64,000 bases of DNA from Phlebotomus papatasi (lineage: Eukaryota; Arthropoda; Insecta; Diptera; Psychodidae): the NCBI RefSeq assembly GCF_024763615.1, contig NC_077224.1, positions 50,230,712 through 50,294,711 on the forward strand, written 5' to 3'. Position 1 is the first letter of the stretch. Every line of letters starts with the position of its first letter. Below, piece by piece: positions 1 through 11,076 of this stretch. The position numbers and the translations under genes were made by a program. Below the pieces are notes generated by a model, which was given only the letters and a program-made list of their open reading frames with translations, was not told where the DNA came from and ran no database searches.

Positions 1-212
1 GTTTAACAAGGTTGAATTAAGATGCACTTGTTAAATTTCTAAGAAGAGTACTTCATTTTTGATTTAAAGTAGGGGCGGGAGGGGTTGCTTCAAAGAGCAT
101 ACGACTAATTGTTTAAAAGGTCTTGACCTTAGCTACAATATACTGAAATTTTTAGGGAGTCGAAATTAAACGTTACATTTTCATCATCCATAATCCTATT
201 CTGACAATTAGC
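1..212. other. AT-rich leader, nothing recognised
   Basis: Ordinary AT-rich DNA up to the first foldback element. No coding potential, tRNA-like box or repeat shared with the rest of the window was seen. Confidence 0.4.
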
Positions 213-1104
213 GTAGAGTAAGTACTTTTCGCCACCTTAAGGTTTGACACCCTTATAATTCTTACACTTTTTGTCGAAATAAAATGAAATTTTGTGTACA
301 AGTGCTTTGAAGCATTGTCTATCTATTGAACCAGGAGACTTTCCGGGAACTTTTGAGCATCTGGTTGAAAAAGTACATTTCCTGCAACAATGCATGTTTC
401 AGTACTTTTCGCCATCTTGTAAACACTTTTTCGCCACTTGTTTTCAATTGATTTTTAAGAAACAGCAGCTTTCGAAAACCCCCAAAAGTACACGGCACAG
501 TACTTTTCTTATTTAACACCGGTATTAGACAATTATTAGAGTATTTCAAATGATTTTTTGCACATTTTTTATTTGCGATAAAAATCAATTGAAAATTATG
601 CTTGTTTCAACTAAATTCCGCGAGGAGCGCCACTTGTAAAATGCTTGGAAAAATGAGTGGCGAAAAGTATTTACACAACCGAAAAAAGTAAGCCCTATTT
701 CACCACATCCGTATTTCTTTTTTTTTTTTTGGAAAACATTATTAAAAAATGATATTAGAACAAAACTTAGTTAATATCGGATTGACTTTCAGTGAAAAAA
801 TATCAAATACTCTACTGAAAAAAACATAAAATAATGCAAGACAATTTGTCTGAGCGTTGACAAGTTTATTAAGAACTCCATATCTTTTTGGAGGATGTTC
901 ACGTTCACCTTGTCGACAATTTCTTTAATTAACTTGCAAATAATCTAGTCGGTGGAGCATCTGATATGGTTAACTGATTCATTTTGGCTAGAAGTCACGA
1001 AATAACACTCATTTCGAAGTTCCACGAACTCATAATTTTCTTAAAATGTGATTTTAATTTAGGTGGCGAAAAAGGGCTTACTGGCGAAAAAATACTGACT
1101 CTAC
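213..1104. mobile_element. Foldback element with six TTTTCGCCA nonamers
   Basis: The left end reads GTAGAGTAAGTACTTTTCG and the right end, reverse-complemented, GTAGAGTCAGTATTTTTTCG, so the ends are terminal inverted repeats. Inside, the nonamer TTTTCGCCA occurs three times forward near the left (226, 406, 428) and three times inverted on the right (658, 1064, 1082). No transposase-like reading frame is present, so it is probably a non-autonomous DNA element. The target duplication is not clear and the superfamily is unassigned. Confidence 0.6.
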
Positions 1105-1237
1105 CCTAATAACCTAGAGTTCAGACAATAAAAAGATATTTAAATTCCCATATCTCAGAATTCGGATGTCTAACTGTCCAGATTTTCTTTCAAATGATAG
1201 CAATACAAACAAACTGTATACACAAGGACGGCAAGGC

Positions 1238-2110
1238 GTCCCATGCTTTGCGAAATGCTAGAATTCGTGACTTATGCCCTAGACACACTTACGACCTAAA
1301 CCGATAGTCGGCTTAACGTAATTATAATAAAAATAATAATTAACCTAATTCCCATAAGTTTCCAACTAACTAAGCCGTTTCACGACTTAAGCCGAGAGCC
1401 AGATTAGTCAGAAACTGATGGAAATGTGATCTGATCATTATCTTGATTTTAATTGAGTTAGATCATCTCTCGGCTTAAATCGTAAGTATGTCTACGGCAT
1501 CAGATGATATACTAAAGTATTTATCGCATCATTTATCATTTATTGGTTCACAATAGATTTAGAAAGATTTATAAGTCCCTAAAAAGATCCCCCAAAATAG
1601 CTTAAGAGTAAGACAATTGATTTCTAATCAAAAATAGCTTATCGATTCATAAACGGTTAATACCCAATTGCAACCGGTTCAAAATTGTCAGAAATTTCAA
1701 GACATTTCCAATGAGTCCAAAACATGACACCATTTGGTTGACAAATATGCTCTCTAGAGCTTTTCAACTCTTGCCTTTGAAAAGCGGTATTAAAACTGAT
1801 TTCTACGGTATTTTTTTGTATATGGACGAATATCCGACGTAACCTCTAAAATATATCCAATAATGAAATAGTAAATCGTACGACGTATTTTTGATCAAAT
1901 CAATAGAACATGATTTTAAATGGGAAAATGAGGAGTGGGGGAAAATAAGAGGTATGCTAATGGCCCTTGGGCAAATTTATTGAATAGTCTTTTGAGGGTT
2001 CCAAGCGTCTATCCCGAACGGTTAAGCCTTAGGACGTGGTAGCAGCCGAACGAATGGATAGACGACGTGACGTCAAAGAAACTCAAGGCTTCGGATTTCC
2101 AAAATTTCTG
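1238..2110. repeat. R1 family interspersed repeat, copy 1
   Basis: This block shares collinear sequence with 8630-9290 and 53632-54350: a segment beginning CTTTGCGAA, a stretch rich in ACCGATT/ACCGGTT words, then a downstream block with a TCTATC(C/T)C..CGGTTAAGCC-like motif and a purine-rich GAATGGATAGACGACGTGACG-type end. It is interrupted by a MITE at 1274-1500. No protein was recognised; the block could be a non-autonomous element or the decayed end of a larger one. Confidence 0.55.
1274..1500. mobile_element. ATGCCCTAGACACACTTACG MITE nested in R1
   Basis: The left end ATGCCCTAGACACACTTACG matches the inverted right end ATGCCGTAGACATACTTACG. The other R1 copies lack this segment at the equivalent place, which supports insertion. 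A shorter relative lies at 48043-48178. No coding capacity; the superfamily is unknown. Confidence 0.6.
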
Positions 2111-2582
2111 AGGCTGATCCTCGAGAATATTTCGTCTCTAAATTTTGACAATAAAGGATTAGATAAAGCAAATTTTTGCAACGGACCTCTAAATCGATTA
2201 TCCTCAGCTCTCCGTGTATGACAGTTTGGGATAAATCTTTAATGCCAAATTGTACAAGCTAAAATATTCTTGAGGATCAGCCTAAAAATCATTTTCTACA
2301 GTAAACCTCGCTCGAATGACCATATGTTGCAGTTTAGAGATATTTTTAAAATATCTTTGAATTATAACTCAAAAAACAAAAATTGTCATGAAAAATAGTA
2401 TGGAAAGGCCAGTAAAAAAGACAAGTTAATTAAGAGATAATAAACTGTGGTTTTTAATGAAAAAGGTGTCTTTCAAGTGATAAGGATACGTACAGTACAT
2501 TTCACTGGGTGCTTCAAGCCGAATACATTGGTTCCACATTAGTACAATAATTTTCTCTCTGCAGGTAAACCATTTTGAAACA

Positions 2583-3887
2583 TAGGGGAGACCGGGGAGG
2601 TTTGGGACGGGGGTAGTGTGGGACAAGGCGATTTTTTCATTATGTTTTTTAATAAATCGGGTTTAACCACTACTCAATTGTAGGCAATATTGAGATGTAT
2701 CTTGACTAAAAGAATGGATATCCTCAGTTTTATTGTTTTATTTCTATGAACACTTTTTTAAAAATTGATAAAAATTGTATTTTTTGATTTCTCAGTTTTC
2801 CTCTTTGTATTTTATATCAGCGATATATAATCAAAACTCTTTTATCTCATTAGGTAGCAGTGTAATCTGGGAACATATTTTTATAAAAGTTTCAGAGATT
2901 ATATGCTCTTGTTTTTTACATAAAAGTTTTAAATACCAAAACTACCCGCGGGGATGTTTGGGACACCTGAAAGGGGATGAATGGGACGTTGATTTTCCAC
3001 AAGATTGTAGGTTGTGTGCAATTGTTTATTGTTAAAATGAAGAATATTGCCCAGTTTCTACTGAAAATCTCCCTCTTGTGCAAACTTTACCAGTCGAGCA
3101 GATTTTTCTTACTACAGGAACAATTAAACCATCAATGTCTTGGAAATCAATAATTTATTCTCAGAGGGGCTTCGATCTTAGCCCAATCTCGTTAAAAACT
3201 ATTTTCTCGAAAATTTCTCGAACAATATCCTCTACAATTCTCAAAAGTTCTCCAGAAAAGGCAAGGCGAGAGCTTATTCAGAGAAATAAGGGAAAAACAT
3301 GTACCATGCAGTTGTCGTAAAATCAAACAGGAATCCGTCAATGAGTTCAAAACTAAAAGTGTTAAAATAATCTACTCGCCTGAGGAAGTTAATGATCATG
3401 ATTGCAATATTTAGAATAAAAAGAGCAAGGAAAGGTAAATGGAAAATAAGAAGAAAATACTTTAAATAATCGATTGACAATAAATGACTCTACTGTACAA
3501 ATAAAACTGATATTAATTTCTAAATATGAAATTAAAGATGAAACATTTTTATTTCTATCAGAAATATTTTTAATCTAGTAATTAAAATTAATTAACGTGC
3601 TCCAATAATGCAAATTATGCAAGAAAAAATGCGTCCCAAACATCCTCTTTTGCGTCCCATACTGCCCCAAATCAGGGAGGTTTGGGACAAAGCGTCAAGT
3701 AAAATGTTTTATCTTCTCCAGGAAAACTCAGCCGTTTTCCAAGTTCTATCGAGTATTTTTTATAAAGTCAATACCCATAAGTATCCTATATACCGCATAA
3801 AATTATGATACACTATCGTGGTTTTTTGTAATAGTGTCTCAAAGTCAAAACATGAAAAAGTGTCCCAAACCTCCCCGGTCTCCCCTA
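2583..3887. mobile_element. 1.3-kb TAGGGGAGACC TIR element
   Basis: Near-perfect inverted ends: TAGGGGAGACCGGGGAGGTT on the left, and the same sequence inverted on the right, followed by a GGGAC word on both sides. The word GGTTTGGGAC recurs internally near 3680 and a relative near 2955, suggesting subterminal repeats. No transposase frame is evident. It belongs to the same end type as elements at 10119, 12272, 18991, 33940 and 42922. TA-target behaviour in those relatives points to the Tc1/mariner group, by inference. Confidence 0.7.
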
Positions 3888-4754
3888 TTTAATTTATTTT
3901 TGGATAAATAATGCGAAAGGATGTTGGAGTATACACAAAGTCACGAGCTTAAGTATTTCGCAAAGTTTGAATGCTTTCCTACCTTTACAAATCCTAAAGG
4001 TAGGAAAGCATAAAAAAACCATCTGCTTACACTTTAAAATCGAATGACAACATATAATGATATCATTAAAATTACAAATGTGCAGTTTCATTTATCTCTT
4101 ACTCCGGCAAAATGTTGAAGGAAAAGTATAATTTTGATCATTGTCTGATGGTTGGAAAAAAGGTGCCTCATGGAACTATTTAATGGGTTTAATGTGCAAT
4201 TGGTGCTTGGAGATAATGGAATTTCCAGTGAATCGAATGCTTCCAATTGATTAGTTTTAATTAAAATTGGATGGGCAAGTTCTAAGAAATCATTTGAGTT
4301 CATTCGTAATTTGTATGTTTGCAAATCTCTTATTTTACTCTCATTCTTTTTTTTTTTGAAGCCTTGTATGGCTGTGCAAGAGTCACCCTCTGTAATGGGT
4401 AACAGTTGAATTTTCAGTAACACTTCATGCCATCCCAATCATCATCAGCACCCAATGCAACTTGCATCGTCAATTGGCAAAGAGTTGTTCAATGGCGAGA
4501 GTGTCAGGAGATGTGTAATTTGGTATTATAGGTAGCCTTCCCCAATAATGCAGTGATGTGCATTTTGGTCTCCAGTGTTTGTGCGTAATTTCGGGAGCCA
4601 CACGACGAGCACATCAGCTTCATTATCGTTGGAGCAAATACCAAACTCCGAGAAATAATTGACACACAGCCGTCGTTCCATTCTGACAACGACCCAGGGA
4701 GAATGGGTTCGGTTGAGGGCCAATTAAAATCCCGTGCGCACACCAAAGTCACTG
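3888..4754. other. Single-copy-looking AT-rich DNA with a perfect hairpin
   Basis: No family seen elsewhere in the window. Short frames on the minus strand (up to 116 codons) show no domain and no codon-use signal. The only clear structure is the 41-nt perfect hairpin at 3971-4011. Confidence 0.35.
3971..4011. repeat. Perfect 17-bp inverted repeat, 7-nt loop
   Basis: Arms ATGCTTTCCTACCTTTA (3971-3987) and its exact complement (3995-4011) enclose CAAATCC. Base pairing stops abruptly outside the arms, so it is shorter than a usual microRNA precursor. It could be a small foldback, a DNA cruciform or a replication slip product. Confidence 0.8.
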
Positions 4755-5060
4755 CACTGAGAGAAAAAAAAGATTAAAATTTAATCTTTTCTTCATAATT
4801 TCAAGTCTTTTTAGGGCTTAAAAAATATTAAGATTTTTTTATTCTTAATATTAGTCCTGTAAAGAATAAAATCAAGTCGGAACTGAAAATAAGATTTTTT
4901 TCGAATAACTTTAAATCTTTTTTCTAGAAGCTAGCAGATTAAATTTAAGACCGCAAAAGATTAATTTCAAGATTTATTTCAATTGATTTTAAGAATAAAT
5001 ATGAATAAAAATAAGTCATAATTTTAAGATTTTTTATTGAAAATAAGTATTTTTTCACTG
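4755..5060. mobile_element. Palindrome-rich AT MITE (CACTGAGAGAAAA end)
   Basis: Begins CACTGAGAGAAAAAAAAGAT and ends near TATTTTTTCACTG. The interior is crowded with AAGATTAAAATTTAATCTT-like palindromes and AAGATTTTTT words. A related but differently arranged segment is at 7134-7331. Terminal repeats are imperfect and the target duplication is unresolved, so the boundaries are approximate. Confidence 0.45.
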
Positions 5061-5890
5061 CTTTCTTGAACATTTTTAATTTCTTGCCATTATCCTCTCG
5101 GTCTGAGAAAATTAAAGTATCCAGCAAAACAAGCAGGATACAATCTGCTTGTGAGTCTGAAACAACAAAAAATGAATTTTAGGATAAATGAATACGACGA
5201 ATAAATTGTCATTGTATTACCTTCTGGTGTTAGGAGATCATAGATTTCCTTCAATAGTCGCTAACTGGATTTATCTTTAAAATCAATCGCCATAATGAAC
5301 AGGACCCTAGTAGCAATCCAAGCAAAATTGCTTAAATGATGCCTTTTCTCTGACGGTTGGGTTTTCAGTATTAAAAACCATCATCATCTGAAAGAGTTGA
5401 AACTTCATTAAAAAATATCTAACAAATGTGTTGAGTATTAAAAAGCTAATTTGCAAAAAATTATGAAATGATAAAAATATTTTCGATTTAAACAGAAATG
5501 CGTTAAATATAGGCAAGAGTACATAATGCAATAAAATAAATGGAATTTTCAAGCATCTATATAATACCGAAAACCTATTTTATTCCATGGGAGAGTCCTA
5601 TATCCTATTCCTGTTGCCCTAGAACTCTTAACGCTTCTTGCATACATATACACAAAGTGAAAGTTAATGTTCTTCATTCATTTTCATCAGTCTGTCATTA
5701 AATACTTCAAAAATACAAAGTATGACATCTATATAGACAGTGCTTAGACTGTAAAATACCTAGGGCAGCTGTTCCTAAATGCTTCTCCTCCTTGTGCTAT
5801 TAGGGGGGGGGAGAGATGGGAAACAGAAGACATTAATGTACATGCCTTACCCTAAAATAACTTAACAAGCCTTAGATTCATTTTGCATTG
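5061..5890. other. AT-rich DNA, nothing recognised
   Basis: No repeat partner or coding signal found. A short G run lies near 5803-5812. Confidence 0.35.
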
Positions 5891-5891
5891 C

Positions 5892-6560
5892 GAAATTCAA
5901 ACCTTCCAAATATATTTATTTAGGAGCTCAGGTTCTGGATTAAACATCAACCAACCTGTATCCGGAAACACAAAAGTCCAACTACACCGACACGACAGTT
6001 GCCAAAAATAAGATATTCAGTGGGAAATTTAACCAATCTTTTATCCGGGAACTCATAAACTCCTGTAATACCAATTAAAGCCTAAAATTCCTAATCAAAA
6101 ATCAAACAACTTGCAATCTGAAATTCAAACCCTCCAAATATATTCACTAAAGGCTCAGGTTCTTGATTAAACATTACCTATAACTTGTATCAGAAAATAC
6201 ATAAAAGTCCAGCTACGTCAATAATATCGACGTTATCATTCCATACTATTATATCTGAGAATATGATAACTTTTCAGGAGATCCATCTGAAGTTGGTGAT
6301 TTCCTATACCGCAGGTATAAATTTATCTAAGTCTAAGTCGATTTAGAATAATATGGAATGGAGCTGTCGATATAGTTAATAAAATTCACTAAAAACTCAA
6401 TCATATTGCATTCAAGAACACAAAAACTGATATAATACCAATTAAAGCTTAAGATTCTCAATCACAAATCATCCAATTTGCATCAGGGAATTGAAACCTT
6501 CCAACTAAAGGCTTAGATTCTTTATCAAAAGTGACACAACTTGTATCCGGAAACTAAAAA
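5892..6560. repeat. Three degenerate tandem units of about 225 bp
   Basis: The phrase GAAATTCAAACCTTCCAAAT and its variants start at 5892, 6120 and 6487, each followed by a GGCTCAGGTTCT-type word, an ACTTGTATC word and a AAAGTCCAGCTA-type word. The second interval is about 140 bp longer because a separate inverted-repeat element (6224-6373) sits in it. A second interspersed phrase, CCAATTAAAGC(C/T)TAA, recurs at about 6071 and 6437. Confidence 0.55.
6224..6373. mobile_element. 150-bp inverted-repeat MITE inside the tandem array
   Basis: Ends are imperfect complements: ATATCGACGTTATCATTCCA at the left, and TGGAATGGAGCTGTCGATAT at the right. Removing it restores a regular spacing to the surrounding tandem units. 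No duplication of the target was confirmed. Confidence 0.5.
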
Positions 6561-7133
6561 AGTTCAGCTAAAAAAACAATTCACAACTATTTCCACTAAA
6601 AAACGCACTAATCTTGAATTAAGACACGTAATATATCTTTGTCGACGTCCCGAACGCCCCCATGGAAAAGTTAGTTTAGGACGGTTAGCACATTTGTGTT
6701 GTACTTACCCCGTTTTCTTTACTCAACTTCCTGAGCTGATATTTAAGGACGATTATGTCTCCAATGCATTGGTCGGCTTTAAACATTTTGGAGAGGGCTT
6801 CAGCGTCTAGTATTTCCAAAGGTTTTTTCCTGATGGAGCCGCATTCTCACAGACGCTTTGCACGGTCCTCACTAACTCCCCATTCCCGCATAATACATTC
6901 AATCTCACTTGACAGATATCATAATAATGTTCGTCCACTCCTTGATCGTTTTTCCTAAAAAAGAAAAGGCAAATAAAAAAAAAGAAAATAAAGAAGGAAA
7001 ATTGTTTACCTCTTGTGCTAACGGCTTGGCGTTCACTGTCAAAATGGCCGACCTTCTCGTTGAAGAAGCACAATTCTTTTTCTCCCTCTCTCACATAGCA
7101 CGGACACATTGCTGCGCACATATTCGTTTCTTT
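6561..7133. other. Unassigned AT-rich DNA
   Basis: Contains overlapping short frames on both strands (around 67-105 codons) caused by low stop density, without recognisable domains. No repeat partner in the window. Confidence 0.3.
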
Positions 7134-7331
7134 CTCTCAGAGAGAGTAAAGAATAAAAACAAGTCTCCGAATAAAGATTTGAATTTAAGACTAAAACGAT
7201 TAAAAACTAATCTGAGATATGAATGAAAAGATTAAAATTTATTCTTTTAGCTTAAAATTTAATCTTTTTTTGCAGAATAAAATTAAGTTGTCAAAAAATA
7301 TAATTTTAAGATTTCTTTTTTCTCTCAGTGT
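7134..7331. mobile_element. AT-rich MITE relative of the 4755 element
   Basis: Starts with CTCTCAGAGAGAG and ends TTTTTTCTCTCAGTGTGG. It shares AAGATTAAAATTTA and AATTTAATCTTTTT words with 4755-5060. Probably a deleted or rearranged member of the same type. Confidence 0.4.
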
Positions 7332-8629
7332 GGAAATGATTCCATGGAGCTGGGAGTTTTGGGAGAGCCGGGAGTGCGGTTTAGATCGCGATGGAAGAGG
7401 AAAGAGACTTGGACCAGAATTGGGTTTGCTAATTACAAATCGCGCCAGATTCCATTCGGGGCTTTCCCCATACTCGACTCTCTTCCCCCATCGTCTCGCA
7501 TCCTCCTGGGAGCCAATTAATCTTATAAAAGCCTAATTAGCTTCTATGTACAGCTTCTGGTATAATTTAATACACTCTGGCTCTTCTTTTCACCCAAAAC
7601 ACTTTATATATCGATCCGTTGGACTTCTTTTTAGCTTCTCCCCCGAATCATTGAGACGATCAGAAATTCATTTATCTTGATTTCATGTTAATTAAATGGA
7701 ATTCATTTTCTCTCATTAAACTGTTTCTTGTTCAATAAAATCCAATTGACTACTATCTTCAATTAAAATAGACTGGATTAAATACTTAATGCTGGATATA
7801 GGTGCAATGATAAATTTTTTTTTAGTCAATTTGATAAACACTTTCAGATAATTTAATAAATTGAAGTTGCAATTACATGACAAGAGGTCACCAGCAATTC
7901 ATATCATCTTCAAAAAAGTTATTCACTACATTTATACGAACCCTGAAGCATAAACCTCATCATTCTAAAACAATCCCTTGTACACCAACAACAAAAAAAG
8001 AGCACAACACCTCCACCAAAAGTATTTCCCTTTGAAGTGGTCAAAGGGAAATGGTGCTGCTGTTAGCAAACATGAACTGAAAATTTAAAATTTAATACAC
8101 TCACGGATGCTGGAGGTGGAATAATGCGAAAAGTCGGAGGGATTAAAACTGTTTTTAATTCGAATAATCTCTTCCAAATGTGGTTAGCGGCACTTTATTA
8201 CAACATTATGTACAAAACAATCCCCATCAGCATATTCCTTCGTGGTTTTTCCTCAAAGCTCGGTACATTTATCCACAAACTGTAACTTGGTGGAAATAAT
8301 TTTCGTCATACCACTTATGTTTTTTAAATAATAGCAAAGTTAGTATAGTTAACACTGGTATCTGGTTGCATTTCAGATGGAAAAGTCAGGGAAAAATTAT
8401 ACGAAGAAATTATAAACGTGTAACATTGGTGATAGTACAACTTATGGATGCAATCCATTTTGAATTTGAGTTAGATCAAAATCGATTTCGTCAAAGTAAA
8501 TAAAAGTAATTTAACACAATCCTAACATTTTCGATTTTACCGATTTTACCTTTTTAATTTGGAGAAAACTAATCAACTGAAATTGGGCCATTTTCGTAAG
8601 TAATTTCAGTACGTAAAAAGCTGCTGATA
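7332..8629. other. Single-copy-looking DNA
   Basis: No repeat family shared with the rest of the window and no domain-bearing frame. Base composition is less monotonous than in the element clusters; it may be host intergenic or intronic sequence. Confidence 0.3.
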
Positions 8630-9290
8630 TCCTTTGGCGTGACTTAGATGCTATCCATCAAAAGTACTTTCGCATCATTTATCGTTTACCGATTCTCGAC
8701 CGATTTAAACCGATTTGTAAATCACTCGAAAGATCCCAGAAAATAATTTTAAAAGTAATAAAATTGATTTTCGGAAAAAAATTACTTATCGGTACATAAC
8801 TGGTCCACAAACGCTTTGAACGGTTTTATAAATCAATCATCTCATTCAATCACTCAATTAGTCATCACTTACTTAGTTATCAGTTATGAGCCGGCTTATT
8901 ACCGGTTCAAAACCGATTGAAACCGGTTCAGTTTTGTTGAAAATTTCAAGACCTTTCCAACGAACACAAACATGCCTCATTTAGTTAATAAATGCGCTCT
9001 CTAGCTTTAGAGCCTTTCTTAACTTTTGGCCTTTAAAATCGTTATTAGGAATCGCACGACGCGTTTTCTACCAATTCCAGAAAATCATGATTTTGGAGAA
9101 GTAGCGGACGGGTGCGTGGGGGGAAAACGAGGGGCAACGATCATTGGGTCGACTTATGGGGGAGGAGCCCCCTAAGGTCCCAAGTCGCTATCTCTAACCG
9201 TTTGCCCTCTAGAGGTGGTGACTGGCGACAGCCGCACGGACAGACGGACAAACAACGTGACGACATTTCTCTGAAATCGTCTGAAACGCA
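8630..9290. repeat. R1 family interspersed repeat, copy 2
   Basis: Collinear with 1238-2110 and 53632-54350, including the ACCGATTTAAACCGATT-type stretch, TTTCAAGACCTTTCCAA, GCACGACGCGTTTTC, and the 3' block GGTCCCAAGTCGCTATCTCT plus CGTTTGCC. It ends in CGGACAGACGGACAAACAAC. Uninterrupted, so it serves as an empty-site reference for MITEs nested in the other two copies. Confidence 0.6.
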
Positions 9291-9635
9291 AATATTTGTT
9301 GAGAAAAGTGATCTCTGGAGGCTGGAAGGTGGAAATTTGGGAGGGGGGGGGTGAAAAAATCGAGGGATTAGGGGAAAGCACGCTATCTTCGGATGACTCA
9401 AGCTTCGGACGATTCAATTTTTTCTCTATGTTCCTTATGGATTTCACCTAAAACTTTTTTCTGAAAATTTGAGGCATTTAAAGTATAATAGGGGAAAGCG
9501 CGCTACCTTTGCACGACTTATGCTTCGAACAAATCATTTTTTTCAATGTGTTATAAATGAATTTGGCCCATTATAATATTATATTTTAATAGCTAGTTCA
9601 ATGCCTCAAATTTTCAGTAAAGAGCTATGGGTGAT

Positions 9636-10094
9636 TAGCGCCTCGAGTGGGTCAGTGGATAGAGCAGTGCCTCTGTGACTACGAGGTCGTGGGTTCGGAG
9701 CTGAGCGGCAGCAGAAAAAAGATTTCTCATGCCATATCGGCTTCGAATTCGTCCAGTGAATGAATGAATAGTAATGTCAATGGTGCATATTGGCAAAAAA
9801 GTGAACCGCCTAAAAACAATAGAGGCTGGTACGAAAACGAGTTTCGACATGCAAGTGGTACTTCAGTCGATACAAGTATTCGCTGTCACTGATCCCAAAC
9901 ACACACCGAGAAGGGATGCTGTGATATAGTAACGGCACTGATTGTCCACACAGAGCTGCGATATAGAGCGGCTACCCGTATCGGGGGATAAGGTAGAATA
10001 GGAGTGGGGAAGCATAAGGGGCCCAATTGGTGGCCTGGATGCATCGGAATATCCGAAATGGAGAACTGACCCCTGGCAAAATCTTATCTTATCT
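9636..10094 (+). mobile_element. Full-length tRNA-derived SINE, about 459 bp
   Basis: The head carries RNA polymerase III promoter-like boxes: an A-box-like TGGGTCAGTGG at 9648-9658 and a B-box-like GGTTCGGAGCT at 9692-9702. The body continues without coding capacity and ends in a short ATCTT repeat tail. A perfect 10-bp target duplication TATGGGTGAT flanks it (9626-9635 and 10095-10104). Such elements are moved by the reverse transcriptase of a partner LINE, which was not identified here. A 5'-truncated copy is at 55214-55454 on the opposite strand. Confidence 0.88.
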
Positions 10095-10118
10095 TATGGG
10101 TGATATTCATAAGAAACA

Positions 10119-11076
10119 TAGGGGAGACTGGGGCACATGTAACCATTTTCGATACATGCGAATTTGAGGTGATTTTCCAAGGACACCGTGATTTTTTGGA
10201 AAATATTTCTTAGCTCATGTTTTACCCTTGGGTATAGGCAATTCGTCGAGGGTAATGCGGATGCTGGAAAACAATTGAGTTTTCCATAAAAATAAAATTT
10301 GTGTCCCTGTGCATTTTTCTCTTTTCACAAAATACCTGGGGTAGAAGTAACCACTTTCTGGGGAGGAAGTAAACACCTTTTTTCCCACCCTTGAAATTAA
10401 CTTTGCACCACTTTCGATTATTTTAATTACTTAAGAGATATATAAAGACTGTATATTTTTCAAAAAATCACGACACTTTTTACAAAGAATAATTAAAATA
10501 GCAAAAAAACTAAAAGCATGCATATCAAAGACATTTTTCAGTGGATTTTCCCCATATTTTTACACCATGTGACTTTTTATTGAACACAGTGCCACCATTT
10601 TTTTTCGTAATCTATGAATTATAGATATTTCGCATGAAGGTCAATTTCCCGCTCTTTTACCTACTCATTTTGTGAAATTGAAATTGCCTGGTTACATCTA
10701 CCCCAAATGCTGTTTTCTGACCAATTATTAATTCTTTTGAAATAATGAGAATCTCAATTTCTCTAGTAAATGCATTAATATAATCCTAAAAGATGTAGGA
10801 AAGAACTGGTATTGCTACATTTCGATTATTTTACACAATTTTTAATTTCCAGGTGGAAATCCAAATGATCAAAATAATCGAAATATCAACATTTTCAGGA
10901 AAATGATTTTTATTTTTAAAGTATATTAGGATTTTATTGACCAATTTATCTGTGGACATACATCCCCATGGTATCTATGAATGCTTATGGGTTTTATCCT
11001 CTGGAGTCTTAAAATTAATGAAAAAAATCACAGTGGTTACAACTACCCCAGATTACTACTGCCCCAGTTCCCCCTA
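10119..11076. mobile_element. 958-bp TAGGGGAGAC TIR element
   Basis: Left end TAGGGGAGACTGGGGCA, right end inverted TAGGGGGAACTGGGGCA. Internal words GGTTACATCTACCCC and GGGGTAGAAGTAACC repeat in both orientations. It lies within the right arm of set X; comparison with 51925-52018 places the target at a TA in ACATAGA. No transposase frame, hence probably non-autonomous. Confidence 0.7.

Noticed and set aside
9112..9447. Overlapping 80-91-codon frames on both strands
   Set aside because: They lie in the conserved R1 block; similar peptides at other R1 copies reflect nucleotide conservation and not a shared protein, as no copy extends it.
9645..9705. Functional tRNA gene
   Set aside because: A- and B-box-like motifs are present but the acceptor and anticodon stems do not pair; a tail and target duplication identify it as a SINE.
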